This document shows positions 9,646 through 18,515 of a stretch of DNA of 64,000 nucleotides, in pieces. Under the pieces are notes generated by a model, which was given only the letters and a program-made list of their open reading frames with translations, had not been told where the DNA came from and did no database searches. Made by a program: the position numbers and the translations under genes. The first letter of the stretch is position 1, and each line of letters begins with the position of its first letter. Origin of the DNA: Pseudomonadales bacterium (GTDB lineage Bacteria; Pseudomonadota; Gammaproteobacteria; Pseudomonadales; Pseudohongiellaceae). The stretch spans positions 27,084-91,083 of the forward strand of contig JAJDSZ010000129.1 in the NCBI GenBank assembly GCA_022827425.1, given 5' to 3'.

Positions 9646-10559
9646 GCATAGACCGACTCGACGGAGCCCTGGCTCCGGTGATTACGCCCTTTGATGAAAA
9701 CCTCAATCCCGATTCGGAACGCTTTATCCGTTTCTGCCACTGGCTGCTTGGCCAGGGAGTAAAGCTCGCGGTATTCGGCACCACCAGCGAAGCCAACTCG
9801 CTTTCAATGGCGGAAAAGACGGCCCTGCTCGAGCAATTGCTTGACTCCGGCGCCGACCCGGACCGCATCATGCCCGGTACGGGACTGTGCTCCCTGAGCG
9901 AAACCGCGGAACTCACTTCCAGGGCCGCGGCGCTCGGCTGCCCCCGGATATTGCTGCTGCCGCCCTTCTACTACAAGAACCTCAGCGAAGACGGCCTGTT
10001 CGGCTACACCGCCGAAGTCATCGAGCGGTTGGGCAATGAAGATTTGCAGATCTACCTCTACCACTTCCCCGCCATGTCCCTGACACCCTGGCCCATGGAA
10101 GTGATCAACCGCCTCGTCAGGGCCTATCCCGGCGCCATTACCGGCATCAAGGACAGTTCCGGAAAATGGGAGCAAACCGCCGCTTTCATCGATGCCGGCT
10201 GGGACGACTTCCGGGTGTTTTGCGGCTCCGAGCGCTTTCTGCTTAAGACCCTGCGGGCAGGCGGCGCCGGCTGCATCTCGGCCACCGCCAATATCAACCC
10301 CGCCCCCATCGCCGCGCTCTGCGCCAACTGGCGCCAGGACGGAGCCGGGAAGCTCCAGTCCAACCTGACCCGCATCCGCGAACTCTTCGAAGCCGCCCCC
10401 ATGGTCGCCTCGGTAAAAGCCGCCATCGCCATCGCCACCAACGACAAAACCTGGGCCAAGCCCCGCCCACCGCTCGTCCCGCTCACCAACACCCAGTCAG
10501 CAGCCTTGCGTGGCGGGCTGGAGAAAGAAAACTTCACACAGACTCTGATCCCAAGCTGA
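9642..10559 (+). CDS. DapA-family lyase/aldolase (dihydrodipicolinate synthase superfamily)
   Basis: A 305-residue TIM-barrel Schiff-base lyase. The Schiff-base Lys170 lies in GAITGIKDSSGK and the accessory Tyr140 in IYLYHFPA. The usual GTTGE substrate loop reads GTTSEANSLS at 47-56, and the diaminopimelate-pathway signature is not convincing. A 2-keto-3-deoxy sugar-acid aldolase or N-acetylneuraminate lyase type activity is therefore as likely as DapA. ATGA overlap with lspA. Confidence 0.8.
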   Translation: MSIDRLDGALAPVITPFDENLNPDSERFIRFCHWLLGQGVKLAVFGTTSEANSLSMAEKTALLEQLLDSGADPDRIMPGTGLCSLSETAELTSRAAALGCPRILLLPPFYYKNLSEDGLFGYTAEVIERLGNEDLQIYLYHFPAMSLTPWPMEVINRLVRAYPGAITGIKDSSGKWEQTAAFIDAGWDDFRVFCGSERFLLKTLRAGGAGCISATANINPAPIAALCANWRQDGAGKLQSNLTRIRELFEAAPMVASVKAAIAIATNDKTWAKPRPPLVPLTNTQSAALRGGLEKENFTQTLIPS

Positions 10560-10624
10560 GACGAACAATATCCCCGGCTCATTCCGAATCGCAAATTGAT
10601 TCTTGATCATTCGGGACTCCGCAA

Positions 10625-10733
10625 GCCGCCGCCGGATTGTGGTGGGCGGCGGCATGCGAGGCAGGGACAGCCGAGCCTGAGCCTCCAGGGATGGATTCAC
10701 GGCGTCCGCCGCCCACCACAATCCGGCGGCGGC
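10625..10733. mobile_element. small element with 28-bp perfect inverted arms, copy A
   Basis: Left arm 10625-10652 and right arm 10706-10733 are perfect reverse complements (28 bp). They enclose a 53-bp core that contains GCGAGGCAGGGACAGCCGAG near its left end and ends TTCACGGCGT directly against the right arm. The same core ends occur at 29851-29978 between different 28-bp arms. Intergenic, between the DapA-like gene and the PQQ dehydrogenase. Transcribed, it would form a very stable hairpin. Confidence 0.7.
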
Positions 10734-10842
10734 GATGCTCCGGGAATACAAGAAACATTTTGTTTCTTGACATGCCGGAAATGATGGGTCAGCCTCCGCT
10801 TTCGCCCCAGCTGCCTGATAACTGACTCTTGCGAGGCTGATA

Positions 10843-12849
10843 ATGAAAAAGTCCCCTGCTATTCACCGCGCCGCAAGCCAGACCCTGTTGATTGCCGCAT
10901 CGCTGCTCGGCGCCGGTTCCCTCTCCGCCCAGGATGGCGTCGCCCGAAACACCGTAGAGTGGTTCACCCTGGGAAATGATTTCGCCCAAACCCGCTACTC
11001 CGAATCCACCCAGATCACCGCGGACAACTTCGACCAACTCGAAGTCGCCTGGGTCTGGGATGGCGCCAGCATGGGCGCTGCAAGCGGCCGGGCAACGCCG
11101 AGCTACATCGACGGCAAGCTGTTCACCCTGGCCGGCTACCGCCGCCATATCGTCGCCCTCGACCCGGCCAGCGGCGAAACCCTGTGGAGCTATCGCCTAC
11201 CCAACACCCGGCGCTGGGAATACTCCATGCGCGCCGACTACGGCAAGGGCATCGCCTATGATGAGGTGGACGGGCGCGGCGTGATCTATGTCGCCACGCC
11301 GGGCTTTTTCCTGGTGGCCCTGGACGCCGAAACCGGCGCTCCCCTGGACGGCTTCGGCGGCCGGGTGCCCGTGGACGGCTTCCCCGAAACCGGCGTGGTG
11401 GACATGCTCGCCGACCTCGGCCACCCCTACGATCCCTACGAGGGCATCCCGCTGGAAACCGGCTACATCACCTCTTCTTCGCCACCCATCGTGGTCAATG
11501 ACACCATTGTGGTGGGCAACTCCGCCGAACAGGGCTACAACCAGGCCCGCATCGAGAACGTGCCCGGCGACATTCTGGGCTATGACAAGACCACGGGCGA
11601 ATTCCGCTGGAAATTCAACGTGATTCCCCGGCCCGGCGAATACGGCCACGAAACCTGGGAAAACGACGCCTGGCAGTGGACCGGCGATGTCTCGTCCTGG
11701 GCGCCGATTTCCGCCGATGTGGAAAACAATATCGTCTACATTCCCACCAATGGCGCCACCATCGACTACTACGGTGGTTTCCGCCCCGGCGACAATCTCT
11801 ACGGCACCAGCCTGATCGCCCTCGACGCCGGCTCCGGCGAGCGGATGTGGCACTACCAGACCGTCAAGCACGACATCTGGAACTACGACAATCCCCAGGC
11901 GCCGGTCCTGCTCGACCTGAATGTGGACGGCCAGCCCGTCCCCGCGGTGATGCAGGTCACCAAGCAGAGCTTCGTCTATGCTTTCAACCGCCTCACCGGC
12001 GAGCCGCTCTGGCCCTTTGAGGAGCGCGAAGTGCCGGCGTCCATCGTTCCCGGCGAAGTGCTGTCGCCCACCCAGCCCTTCCCCACCCGCCCCGCGCCTT
12101 TCGACATGCAGGGCGTGGCCATTGATGATCTGGTGGACTTCACTCCCGAACTGCGGCAACAGGCGATCGCGGCCATGGCCGACTACGAGATGGGGCCGCT
12201 GTTCAATCCCCCAATCCACCGCGACAATCCCCTGGGCAAGCGCGCTTCGCTGATCTGCCCCGGCGGCGGCGGCGGCGCCAACATCACCTCGCCCTCGGTG
12301 GCCGACCCCAACACCGGCTACCTCTACATCTCTTCCCAGAAAGCCTGCAGCCCGGTGCAACTCGTCCCCGGCGAGGAAGCCGACCTGCAATACGAAGAGC
12401 CCACGGGCACGACCTTCGCCCGGTACGCGGATGGCCCCGGCGGTGGCGCACCCCGCCACCCTGCCGACATCCCGCTGTACAAGCCCCCCTACAGCCGCAT
12501 CACCGCCATCGACATGAACACCGGCGAACACGCCTGGATGATCCCCGCTGGCGAAACCCCGGGCCGCGTACTCAACAACCCGGCCCTGGAAGGCCTCGAC
12601 ATCGGCAACACCGGCTCGGGCAACCTCGTCCCCATGACCATCACCCCCAACATGCTGATGTACTCCGACGTCAACAGCGAAGGCCGGGTCATGCTCTACG
12701 CGGTTGACAAGGCCACCGGCGAAAAACTCGCCGAAGCCGAAGTCCCCGAACGAAGCCGCTACGGCATGAGCACCTGGACCCACGAAGGAAGGCAATACGT
12801 GATCTTGCAGACCGGGCCGAGATTGACGGCCATGGCTTTGCCTGAGTGA
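10843..12849 (+). CDS. PQQ-dependent dehydrogenase (quinoprotein), periplasmic
   Basis: 668 residues: a signal peptide of about 28 residues ending LSAQ, then an eight-bladed-propeller type quinoprotein. Repeated tryptophan-docking segments are visible, such as LIALDAGSGERMWHYQTV and KTTGEFRWKFNVIPRPGE, and the ITAIDMNTGEHAWMIPAGET blade is near the end. The C-terminus is complete, with no cytochrome domain and no N-terminal five-helix membrane domain, so it is the soluble glucose/alcohol-dehydrogenase-like form. No pqq biosynthesis genes are in view. It stands alone between an inverted-repeat element and a strong hairpin. Substrate unknown. Confidence 0.88.
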   Translation: MKKSPAIHRAASQTLLIAASLLGAGSLSAQDGVARNTVEWFTLGNDFAQTRYSESTQITADNFDQLEVAWVWDGASMGAASGRATPSYIDGKLFTLAGYRRHIVALDPASGETLWSYRLPNTRRWEYSMRADYGKGIAYDEVDGRGVIYVATPGFFLVALDAETGAPLDGFGGRVPVDGFPETGVVDMLADLGHPYDPYEGIPLETGYITSSSPPIVVNDTIVVGNSAEQGYNQARIENVPGDILGYDKTTGEFRWKFNVIPRPGEYGHETWENDAWQWTGDVSSWAPISADVENNIVYIPTNGATIDYYGGFRPGDNLYGTSLIALDAGSGERMWHYQTVKHDIWNYDNPQAPVLLDLNVDGQPVPAVMQVTKQSFVYAFNRLTGEPLWPFEEREVPASIVPGEVLSPTQPFPTRPAPFDMQGVAIDDLVDFTPELRQQAIAAMADYEMGPLFNPPIHRDNPLGKRASLICPGGGGGANITSPSVADPNTGYLYISSQKACSPVQLVPGEEADLQYEEPTGTTFARYADGPGGGAPRHPADIPLYKPPYSRITAIDMNTGEHAWMIPAGETPGRVLNNPALEGLDIGNTGSGNLVPMTITPNMLMYSDVNSEGRVMLYAVDKATGEKLAEAEVPERSRYGMSTWTHEGRQYVILQTGPRLTAMALPE

Positions 12850-12862
12850 GTTCGCACCTCCG

Positions 12863-12897
12863 GCGGTACTCCTGATTCCCGGGAGTACCGCCGGAGC
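12863..12897 (+). terminator. strong hairpin after the PQQ dehydrogenase gene
   Basis: A stem of CTCCGGCGGTACTCC pairs with GGGAGTACCGCCGGAG over a short loop, starting about 15 bp after the stop codon. No T-run follows, so it may be a Rho-assisted or transcript-end stabilising hairpin rather than a classic intrinsic terminator. Confidence 0.55.
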
Positions 12898-13437
12898 AGG
12901 ACATGCTTACGCCAATTTATGAAGTAAAATCAATTTTCGGAAACCCTCACTAATGAAAAACTTGTTGACATATTTCCATAATCAAGAATCATAGTATGAA
13001 GCTTGGATTTGCAAGCACTATGACACCGGATTGGTCGTAAACAATTTTGGTTTCCGCAACCATATCAAAATACACAAAGCTTCTTGCCGCTCTCTACTCG
13101 ATTCCAGATATTCTGGTAGGCGTACTGTTTACAAAAAGCTCTGTGGCTTTGGCGCCTCCCTGGTGCATTCCTTTACCCGGATGTGCCGGCCACTTTGCAG
13201 GGCGTGATTCCTGCACCAGTTGAGCAGGACGGTTTTTCCGCAGCCTCTGCTCATGCTTCAACTCGCTTCCACAGCAGCCAAATCATAGCGCAAGATGCAT
13301 TTTCGGGCGTAGTCTTTAATCACATCGAAACATGAAAATATCCTGTGTGGCGAGAGGCTGGGCGCGGCGGAGGTCATCGAGAAAAACAGCACGCCTGCAA
13401 AGGGTAAGGGGCCGGAAGATCGCAAGCCTTGAAGTTC
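12898..13437. other. gene-free stretch, AT-richer than its flanks
   Basis: About 540 bp between the PQQ dehydrogenase hairpin and the end of the DUF429 gene. The part from 12905 to about 13320 is AT-richer than the surroundings, and I find no credible reading frame, RNA gene or repeat in it. It may be decayed sequence. Confidence 0.5.
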
Positions 13438-14256
13438 TCACAAAGGATCCACAATCCAGCCTTCGGTGGGATTGAAATCGGGCGGGATGCCGTGGTTGCG
13501 GCGGCGGTTTTGCCAGGACCATGCGGCCTGGATGGCGCAGCAGAGGGCGTCGAGGCTATCGCCGGTGGCGTCGTCGGCGAAGATTGACGGGGCCATGGCG
13601 CCGGGTTGAACTTGCAGGCCGTAGCTGGCTTGCAGTTCCTTTCCCAGAATTCCCGCGAGCAGGGTCTCGCGGGCCTTCCGGCGCTCGCTGGTCTGTTGGC
13701 TTTTTGCATCGTGCTTGTAGCTTTGACGGTCGATGAAGCGCCTGGCCACTACGCTGGGGAAGGCTTCGATGACGATGCGATGCGGGTCGCCCTGCTGCAT
13801 GCCGGGGATGGTGACACCGGCCCCGCGCAGCCGTGGCGCCCCTTCGAAGAACATGAGACCCACCGGCGGGCGCTCGATTTTCTGGGCGCTGAAGGCGCCG
13901 GCGACTTTTTCGGTTTCGCGCTTGTGTTCCTTGTCGCCGGCGAGCCGCCCGCCGCGGTAGTCGATCATGAGCTGGCGGAACTGCTCGCGGGACATGGACG
14001 CCACATGATCCACATAGTCCGCCCAGGATGCTGGCCAGCCGATGTTGCGAATGAATTTGCCTGACTGGCCGAAGGGAAAATCGATTCCGGCGACCCAGGG
14101 TCCCGGTTGGGCCAGGGCAGCTTCAAATTCCTCGAAACTCGTCCACTTCCTGAGCGTGTGCGGCGCAAGCTGATTGCCGGCAAACTCACATTCAACGCAG
14201 ACCAGCGGCTTACCCCTGCCGGGCCTGCTGGTGAAATCAATGCCAAGAATTTTCAT
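13438..14256 (-). CDS. DUF429 domain protein (RNase H-fold predicted nuclease)
   Basis: 272 residues. The N-terminus MKILGIDFTSRPGRGKPLVC has the first acidic strand of the RNase H-like fold that defines DUF429. AGIDFPFGQ and the C-terminal DDATGDSLDALCCAIQAAW carry further conserved acidic residues. The family is widespread but functionally uncharacterised. It is transcribed in the same direction as the VapBC pair just upstream (26 bp from vapC). Whether it belongs to that unit is uncertain. Confidence 0.75.
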   Translation of the reverse strand: MKILGIDFTSRPGRGKPLVCVECEFAGNQLAPHTLRKWTSFEEFEAALAQPGPWVAGIDFPFGQSGKFIRNIGWPASWADYVDHVASMSREQFRQLMIDYRGGRLAGDKEHKRETEKVAGAFSAQKIERPPVGLMFFEGAPRLRGAGVTIPGMQQGDPHRIVIEAFPSVVARRFIDRQSYKHDAKSQQTSERRKARETLLAGILGKELQASYGLQVQPGAMAPSIFADDATGDSLDALCCAIQAAWSWQNRRRNHGIPPDFNPTEGWIVDPL

Positions 14257-14282
14257 AGGGAAAAAACTCGCAGTGCAACCAA

Positions 14283-14642
14283 TCAGGCCAGAGCGCCAAG
14301 TTCCGAAGCCACATTCTCCAGTTTTCGATCCCGGGTCCAGAGTTTGGTTCCTTGCGCCAGCAGGCAGGAGGCCAGCAAGGCCGCATCGACAAAGCCTATG
14401 CCTCGACTGTACAGCTTCCGGGTTTCAATCAATGCCCGTACTTCAGAAATGGTTGCCACCGGCAGACCCGGAAGTGCGTCAAGTTCACCAAGGACAAGAT
14501 TTCTTTGTCGCAAAGAGCCAAGAGCAAGTTCTGCAACTACCAAAGGATGGCCTACGATCATTTCCCGCAGTAGCAAGTCCACCAGTTCTTCATTATTGTT
14601 CCGCAAATGATCAACCCAGATGGATGAATCTGCCAGAATCAC
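14283..14642 (-). CDS. vapC: type II toxin, PIN-domain ribonuclease (VapC family)
   Basis: A 119-residue PIN domain with the four acidic metal-binding residues in place: Asp5 (MILADSSIWVDH), Glu38 (VVAELAL), Asp86 (GFVDAALL) and Asp105 (WTRDRKL). It cleaves RNA, usually tRNA or rRNA, when the antitoxin is lost. The start overlaps the antitoxin stop by 4 bp, as in most vapBC operons. Confidence 0.9.
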   Translation of the reverse strand: MILADSSIWVDHLRNNNEELVDLLLREMIVGHPLVVAELALGSLRQRNLVLGELDALPGLPVATISEVRALIETRKLYSRGIGFVDAALLASCLLAQGTKLWTRDRKLENVASELGALA

Positions 14643-14833
14643 AACGATTCTCTTCTGCGTGGCGGCAAAACCAGATTTTTTTCCGTACCTCCAAGCTTGG
14701 CAAGCCTTCGCGCGCTTTCCCGCTCGACCAGGGCGGTAAGGCCTTCGTTGATCAATTCCCGGAGCCTCTGCTGACCCGTCAAGTATTTCGCTCTTGCGAC
14801 AAGATCGTCGTCAAGCGTTACGGTAGTCCTCAT
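14639..14833 (-). CDS. vapB: antitoxin, VapB-like (DUF2191 type)
   Basis: 64 residues. The N-terminal MRTTVTLDDDLVARA is the ribbon-helix-helix DNA-binding strand found in VapB antitoxins. The tail TEKNLVLPPRRRESL is the disordered toxin-wrapping part. It precedes and overlaps vapC. A promoter with an internal palindrome lies just upstream, consistent with autoregulation by the VapBC complex. Confidence 0.85.
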   Translation of the reverse strand: MRTTVTLDDDLVARAKYLTGQQRLRELINEGLTALVERESARRLAKLGGTEKNLVLPPRRRESL

Positions 14834-14862
14834 GAATCGATACTCTTTGCATCAAAAACAGC

Positions 14863-14891
14863 ATCATATTATGCGATATCATATGAATCAA
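14863..14891 (-). promoter_or_regulatory. vapBC promoter with palindromic operator
   Basis: On the minus strand, TTGATT (14891-14886) and TATGAT (14868-14863) are separated by 17 bp. The spacer contains CATATGATATCGCATAATAT, a CATAT/ATATG inverted repeat overlapping the -10 box. The position, about 30 bp upstream of vapB, suits VapB autorepression. Confidence 0.6.
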
Positions 14892-14928
14892 GCAGTGGAA
14901 ACACCCGACACCCCAGGCATCGACCGGT

Positions 14929-15147
14929 TTGTTTTTGGCGGCGGGCGCCATGAGGCATTTGCAGGCCGGTCAACATCCCGCCCGGCTGCACCGGGTTTTC
15001 CGGGCCTTTGCCCTGGGCACTTTGCCCCTGAGCCTGATCTTCCTCGGTGGCTTGCGGGAGCTGCAGACCGCTTCCCTGCTCGCCTCGCTTCCGATTCTTG
15101 CCGTTTATTACGCCATACTCGGCCTTTCCATCTGGCGCATGCTCCTA
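14929..15147 (+). pseudogene. remnant of a BCCT-family (betaine/choline) transporter C-terminus
   Basis: The frame reads LPLSLIFLGGLRELQTASLL and then ASLPILAVYYAILGLSIWRM. This is the last two helices of BCCT transporters as I remember them (GGL.ALQTASI..ALPF). It lacks the rest of a protein of about 500 residues and has no stop of its own: the frame simply continues across the convergent rplQ end. A truncated relic next to the toxin-antitoxin pair. Confidence 0.5.
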
Positions 15148-15534
15148 GACTTCGAGTTCCTGCTGGTCTTCGCTGCTTGGGCGGTCGACGAGTTCCACCC
15201 AGGCCATGGGGGCCGCGTCGCCGTCGCGGTAGCCGCATTTGAGGATGCGGATGTAGCCGCCGGGACGGTCCTGGTAACGGGGGCCGAGTTCGCTGAAGAG
15301 TTTGCCCACGGTGGCCTTGTTGCGCAGGCGGCGGAAAGCGAGGCGGCGATTGGCCACGCTGTCTTCCTTGGCCAGGGTGATGAAAGGTTCGGCCACGGTG
15401 CGCAATTCCTTGGCCTTGGCCAGGGTGGTCTTGATGATTTCGTGCTCCACCAGGGACGAGGTCATGTTGCGAAACATGGCCTTGCGGTGGGCGCTGTCCC
15501 GGCTGAAGCCGCGGCCGCTTTTTCTGTGTCGCAT
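15145..15534 (-). CDS. rplQ: 50S ribosomal protein L17
   Basis: 129 residues, beginning [20 protein letters not shown] and containing [20 protein letters not shown], both diagnostic of L17, which sits near the exit tunnel of the large subunit. It is the last gene of the alpha operon, 21 bp after rpoA. The C-terminal acidic tail [10 protein letters not shown] is a common addition. I see no clear intrinsic terminator after it; the convergent BCCT remnant begins at once. Confidence 0.97.
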   Translation of the reverse strand: MRHRKSGRGFSRDSAHRKAMFRNMTSSLVEHEIIKTTLAKAKELRTVAEPFITLAKEDSVANRRLAFRRLRNKATVGKLFSELGPRYQDRPGGYIRILKCGYRDGDAAPMAWVELVDRPSSEDQQELEV

Positions 15535-15555
15535 GGGATGAACCTCGGTAAAGTC

Positions 15556-16554
15556 CTAGACCAGCCGCTCTTCCGACTTGAGTCGCGCCGGCGGCCAGTT
15601 TTCGAGCCGCAGGCCGAGGGAAAGTCCCCGGGTGGCGAGCACGTCCTTGATTTCGGTGAGTGATTTCTTGCCCAGATTGGGTGTGCGCAGCAATTCGACT
15701 TCGGTGCGCTGGATCAGGTCGCCGATGTAGTAGATGTCTTCCGCCTTGAGGCAGTTGGCCGAGCGCACGGTGAGTTCGAGATCGTCCACCGGGCGCAGCA
15801 GGATCGGGTCGATTTCGTCATCGCGCCGTGCCGGCTCGTTGATGATTTCGCTGCGGAAATCGACAAATACCGCCAACTGGTGCTGCAGGATCGTCGCCGC
15901 GTGGCGGATGGCGCCTTCCGGGTCGATGGTGCCGTCGGTTTCCAGATCGATGATCAGCTTGTCGAGGTCGGTGCGCTGCTCCACCCGGGCGTTTTCCACG
16001 GAGTAGGAAACCCGCACCACGGGGCTGTAGGATGCGTCAAGCAGCAGCTTGCCCACCGCCCGGGTTTCGTCGTCCTCGCCGATACGGGAGTCAGCGGGGG
16101 AATAGCCGCGCCCGGCGCCCACGGTGAGGCGCATGTTCAATTCGCCTTCCTCATTGAGATGGGCGATGACATGTTCCGGATTGATGACATCCACGCCGTG
16201 GGTCGCCTCGATATTGGCCGCGGTGACCACGCCGGGGCCCTTGCCGCTCAGGTTGAGCATGGCTTCCTGGCGGTCATTGAGCACGATGGCGATGCCCTTG
16301 AGGTTGAGCAGTATCTCCACCACATCCTCGCGTACGCCTTCGATGGTGCTGTATTCGTGTACCACGCCGTCGATTTCCACTTCTTCGATGGCGCTGCCCG
16401 GCATCGACGAAAGCAGAATCCGCCGCAGGGCGTTGCCCAGGGTGTGGCCGAAACCCCGCTCAAGTGGCTCGAGCACCACCCGGGAGTGGCGCTTGTCGAA
16501 TTGGTCAACCTGCACCACTCGCGGGGTGAGGAAATCGGATAAGGAAAGCTGCAT
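15556..16554 (-). CDS. rpoA: RNA polymerase alpha subunit
   Basis: 332 residues. The N-terminal dimerisation domain has [20 protein letters not shown] near residue 30 and [16 protein letters not shown] after it. The C-terminal domain (about 250-320) contains [20 protein letters not shown] and [20 protein letters not shown], used for UP-element and activator contacts. It lies between rpsD and rplQ in the normal alpha-operon order. Confidence 0.98.
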   Translation of the reverse strand: MQLSLSDFLTPRVVQVDQFDKRHSRVVLEPLERGFGHTLGNALRRILLSSMPGSAIEEVEIDGVVHEYSTIEGVREDVVEILLNLKGIAIVLNDRQEAMLNLSGKGPGVVTAANIEATHGVDVINPEHVIAHLNEEGELNMRLTVGAGRGYSPADSRIGEDDETRAVGKLLLDASYSPVVRVSYSVENARVEQRTDLDKLIIDLETDGTIDPEGAIRHAATILQHQLAVFVDFRSEIINEPARRDDEIDPILLRPVDDLELTVRSANCLKAEDIYYIGDLIQRTEVELLRTPNLGKKSLTEIKDVLATRGLSLGLRLENWPPARLKSEERLV

Positions 16555-16629
16555 GAGTTCTACCTGTTGCTGGCTAAAGCACTGATTGCCGGGTTAGGCA
16601 CTAATGGCTGGTTCGAACGCCCATATGGG

Positions 16630-17250
16630 CTACTTGGAGTACAACTCCACGATCAGGTTCTCGTTGATTTCGGATGGCAGGTCGGCCCGCTCGGGGACCC
16701 GGGTGAACTGACCTTCCATCTTGCCGGGGTCAACCGAAACCCAGTCCACTTCGGTTCTTTGCGACGCCATGTCCAGCGCGGACTTGATCCGCAACTGCTG
16801 CTTGGCCCGCTCGCGCACGGCGACCACATCCCCGGCATTCACCTGGAATGAGGGGATGTTCACCAGATCGCCATTGACGCTGATGGATTTGTGCGACACG
16901 AGCTGCCGCGCCTCGGCGCGGGTGGAGCCGAAGCCCATGCGGTACACCACATTGTCGAGCCGGCATTCCAGCAGTTGCAGCAGATTCTCGCCGGTGGCGC
17001 CCCTGCGCCGGGCGGCTTCCTTGTAATAGCCGCGGAACTGCTTTTCCAGCACGCCGTAGGTGCGGCGGACCTTCTGTTTTTCCCGCAGTTGCACACCGTA
17101 ATCCGACAACCTGCCCCGGCGCTGGCCGTGCTGGCCGGGAATCACCTCGGACTTGCACTTGTTCTCGAACGGGCGGACACCGCTTTTCAGGAACAGGTCG
17201 GTGCCTTCCCGGCGGGACAACTTGCATTTCGGGCCCAGATATCTGGCCAT
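16630..17250 (-). CDS. rpsD: 30S ribosomal protein S4
   Basis: 206 residues, primary 16S rRNA binder and, in E. coli, the translational repressor of the alpha operon. [20 protein letters not shown] at the start and the S4 RNA-binding domain [20 protein letters not shown] are clear. The ATG at 17250 gives the family start; an in-frame ATG 51 bp upstream would add a basic, non-conserved extension and is rejected. Confidence 0.97.
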   Translation of the reverse strand: MARYLGPKCKLSRREGTDLFLKSGVRPFENKCKSEVIPGQHGQRRGRLSDYGVQLREKQKVRRTYGVLEKQFRGYYKEAARRRGATGENLLQLLECRLDNVVYRMGFGSTRAEARQLVSHKSISVNGDLVNIPSFQVNAGDVVAVRERAKQQLRIKSALDMASQRTEVDWVSVDPGKMEGQFTRVPERADLPSEINENLIVELYSK

Positions 17251-17270
17251 ACTCGGTCTCCTTCGCCTTC

Positions 17271-17666
17271 CTACACGCGCCGCTTCTTGGGCGGGCGGCA
17301 ACCGTTGTGTGGAATGGGAGTCACATCGGTAATATTGTTGACCCGCAACCCGCAGGCATTGAGCGCCCGCACCGCGGATTCGCGGCCCGGGCCGGGGCCG
17401 TTCACTTTCACGTCCACGTTCTGCAAGCGGTACAGTTCCATGGCGGTGCGACCGGCCTTTTCCGCCGCCACCTGGGCGGCGAAGGGCGTGCTCTTGCGCG
17501 AGCCGCGGAATCCCGAACCGCCGGCGGTGGCCCAGGTCAGGGTGTTTCCCTGCCGGTCGGTAATGGAAATGATCGTGTTGTTGAAGGACGCATGAATGTG
17601 CACCACGCCGTCTGAGACTTCGCTGCGCGCTTTCTTGCGCCCGGATTTCGCTTTTGCTGTGGCCAT
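17271..17666 (-). CDS. rpsK: 30S ribosomal protein S11
   Basis: 131 residues on the platform of the small subunit. [20 protein letters not shown] and the C-terminal [20 protein letters not shown] are hallmark sequences. Only 3 bp separate it from rpsM upstream, so the two are probably translationally coupled. Confidence 0.98.
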   Translation of the reverse strand: MATAKAKSGRKKARSEVSDGVVHIHASFNNTIISITDRQGNTLTWATAGGSGFRGSRKSTPFAAQVAAEKAGRTAMELYRLQNVDVKVNGPGPGRESAVRALNACGLRVNNITDVTPIPHNGCRPPKKRRV

Positions 17667-17669
17667 GGT

Positions 17670-18026
17670 CTACTTCCTGATCGGCTTGCGCGGACCCTTG
17701 CGGGTGCGGGCATTGGTCTTGGTGCGTTGTCCGCGCACCGGCAGCGAACGGCGATGCCGGATGCCGCGGTTGCAGCCAAGGTCCATCAGCCGCTTGATGT
17801 TCATGGACGTTTCCCGCCGCAGATCTCCCTCGGTGGGGATCTTGACGACTTCGGCCCGGATCGAATCGAGCTGCTCCGGGCTGAGTTCGGCGGTGCGGGT
17901 CGCGGGCTCGATGCCGGCGGCCTCGCAGATCGCCCCGGCCATGGTCGGCCCTATGCCATAAACATACCGCAGCGAAATCACGATATGCTTGTTGTCCGGT
18001 ATGTTCACTCCGGCAATACGTGCCAT
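17670..18026 (-). CDS. rpsM: 30S ribosomal protein S13
   Basis: 118 residues, head of the small subunit and contact to the large subunit. [37 protein letters not shown] and the basic tail [17 protein letters not shown] are typical. First gene of the alpha operon. It is separated from rpmJ by 347 bp of repeats, an unusually long gap at this point. Confidence 0.98.
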   Translation of the reverse strand: MARIAGVNIPDNKHIVISLRYVYGIGPTMAGAICEAAGIEPATRTAELSPEQLDSIRAEVVKIPTEGDLRRETSMNIKRLMDLGCNRGIRHRRSLPVRGQRTKTNARTRKGPRKPIRK

Positions 18027-18050
18027 AAATTCACTCCAAATCTGGTTCGC

Positions 18051-18372
18051 TCATGCCATCCCTGGCGCGGCTCTTCGGACTTCGCCAAACCCCAGTCTTG
18101 GCATCCTTGGCAAGCCGTTCGTCCAGCCACCGAGCACAGCTCGGTGTCGCTCGTCCTGCGCACGAAGCTGCGCTTCGTAAACGCTTGGCCTCGCCCCTCA
18201 AAGAGCTTCGCTCTTTGTCGGCTGCGCCGACCGGGCAACCTGCCCTAGCCTGGCTTGCTCATGCCATCCCTGGCGCGGCTCTTTGGGCTTCGCCAAACCC
18301 CAGTCTCGCCATCCGTGGCGAGCCGTTCGGCCCTCAAAGAGCTTCGTTCTTTGTCGGCTGCGCCGACCGGGC
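18051..18372. repeat. duplicated repeat block between rpsM and rpmJ
   Basis: Two unit types alternate. Unit A (18051-18121 and 18259-18329, about 71 bp) starts TCATGCCATCCCTGGCGCGG. Unit B (18195-18236 and 18331-18372, 42 bp) contains AGAGCTTCG and TCGGCTGCGCCGACCGGGC. Copies are over 90% alike by eye. Between them, 18118-18187 resembles the inner part of the element at 29851-29978 (AGCACAGCT, GAAGCTGCGCTTC, AAACGCTTG). No credible gene is present. Several hairpins could form in the operon transcript. Confidence 0.8.
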
Positions 18373-18373
18373 C

Positions 18374-18490
18374 TCACCCCTGCCGCTGTTTGTGGCGGGG
18401 TTCGGCGCTGCAGATCACCCGGATGACGCCATTGCGTTTGATGATCTTGCAGTTGCGGCAAATCCTCTTGACCGATGCTCGCACTTTCAT
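18374..18490 (-). CDS. rpmJ: 50S ribosomal protein L36
   Basis: 38 residues, starting [20 protein letters not shown] and ending RHKQRQG. The zinc site is complete (Cys11, Cys14, Cys27, His33), so this is the zinc-containing C+ paralogue. It lies between secY and rpsM as in other gammaproteobacteria, 25 bp after secY. Confidence 0.97.
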   Translation of the reverse strand: MKVRASVKRICRNCKIIKRNGVIRVICSAEPRHKQRQG

Positions 18491-18515
18491 GACATTCCCC
18501 TCTTTCGGAATTCCG

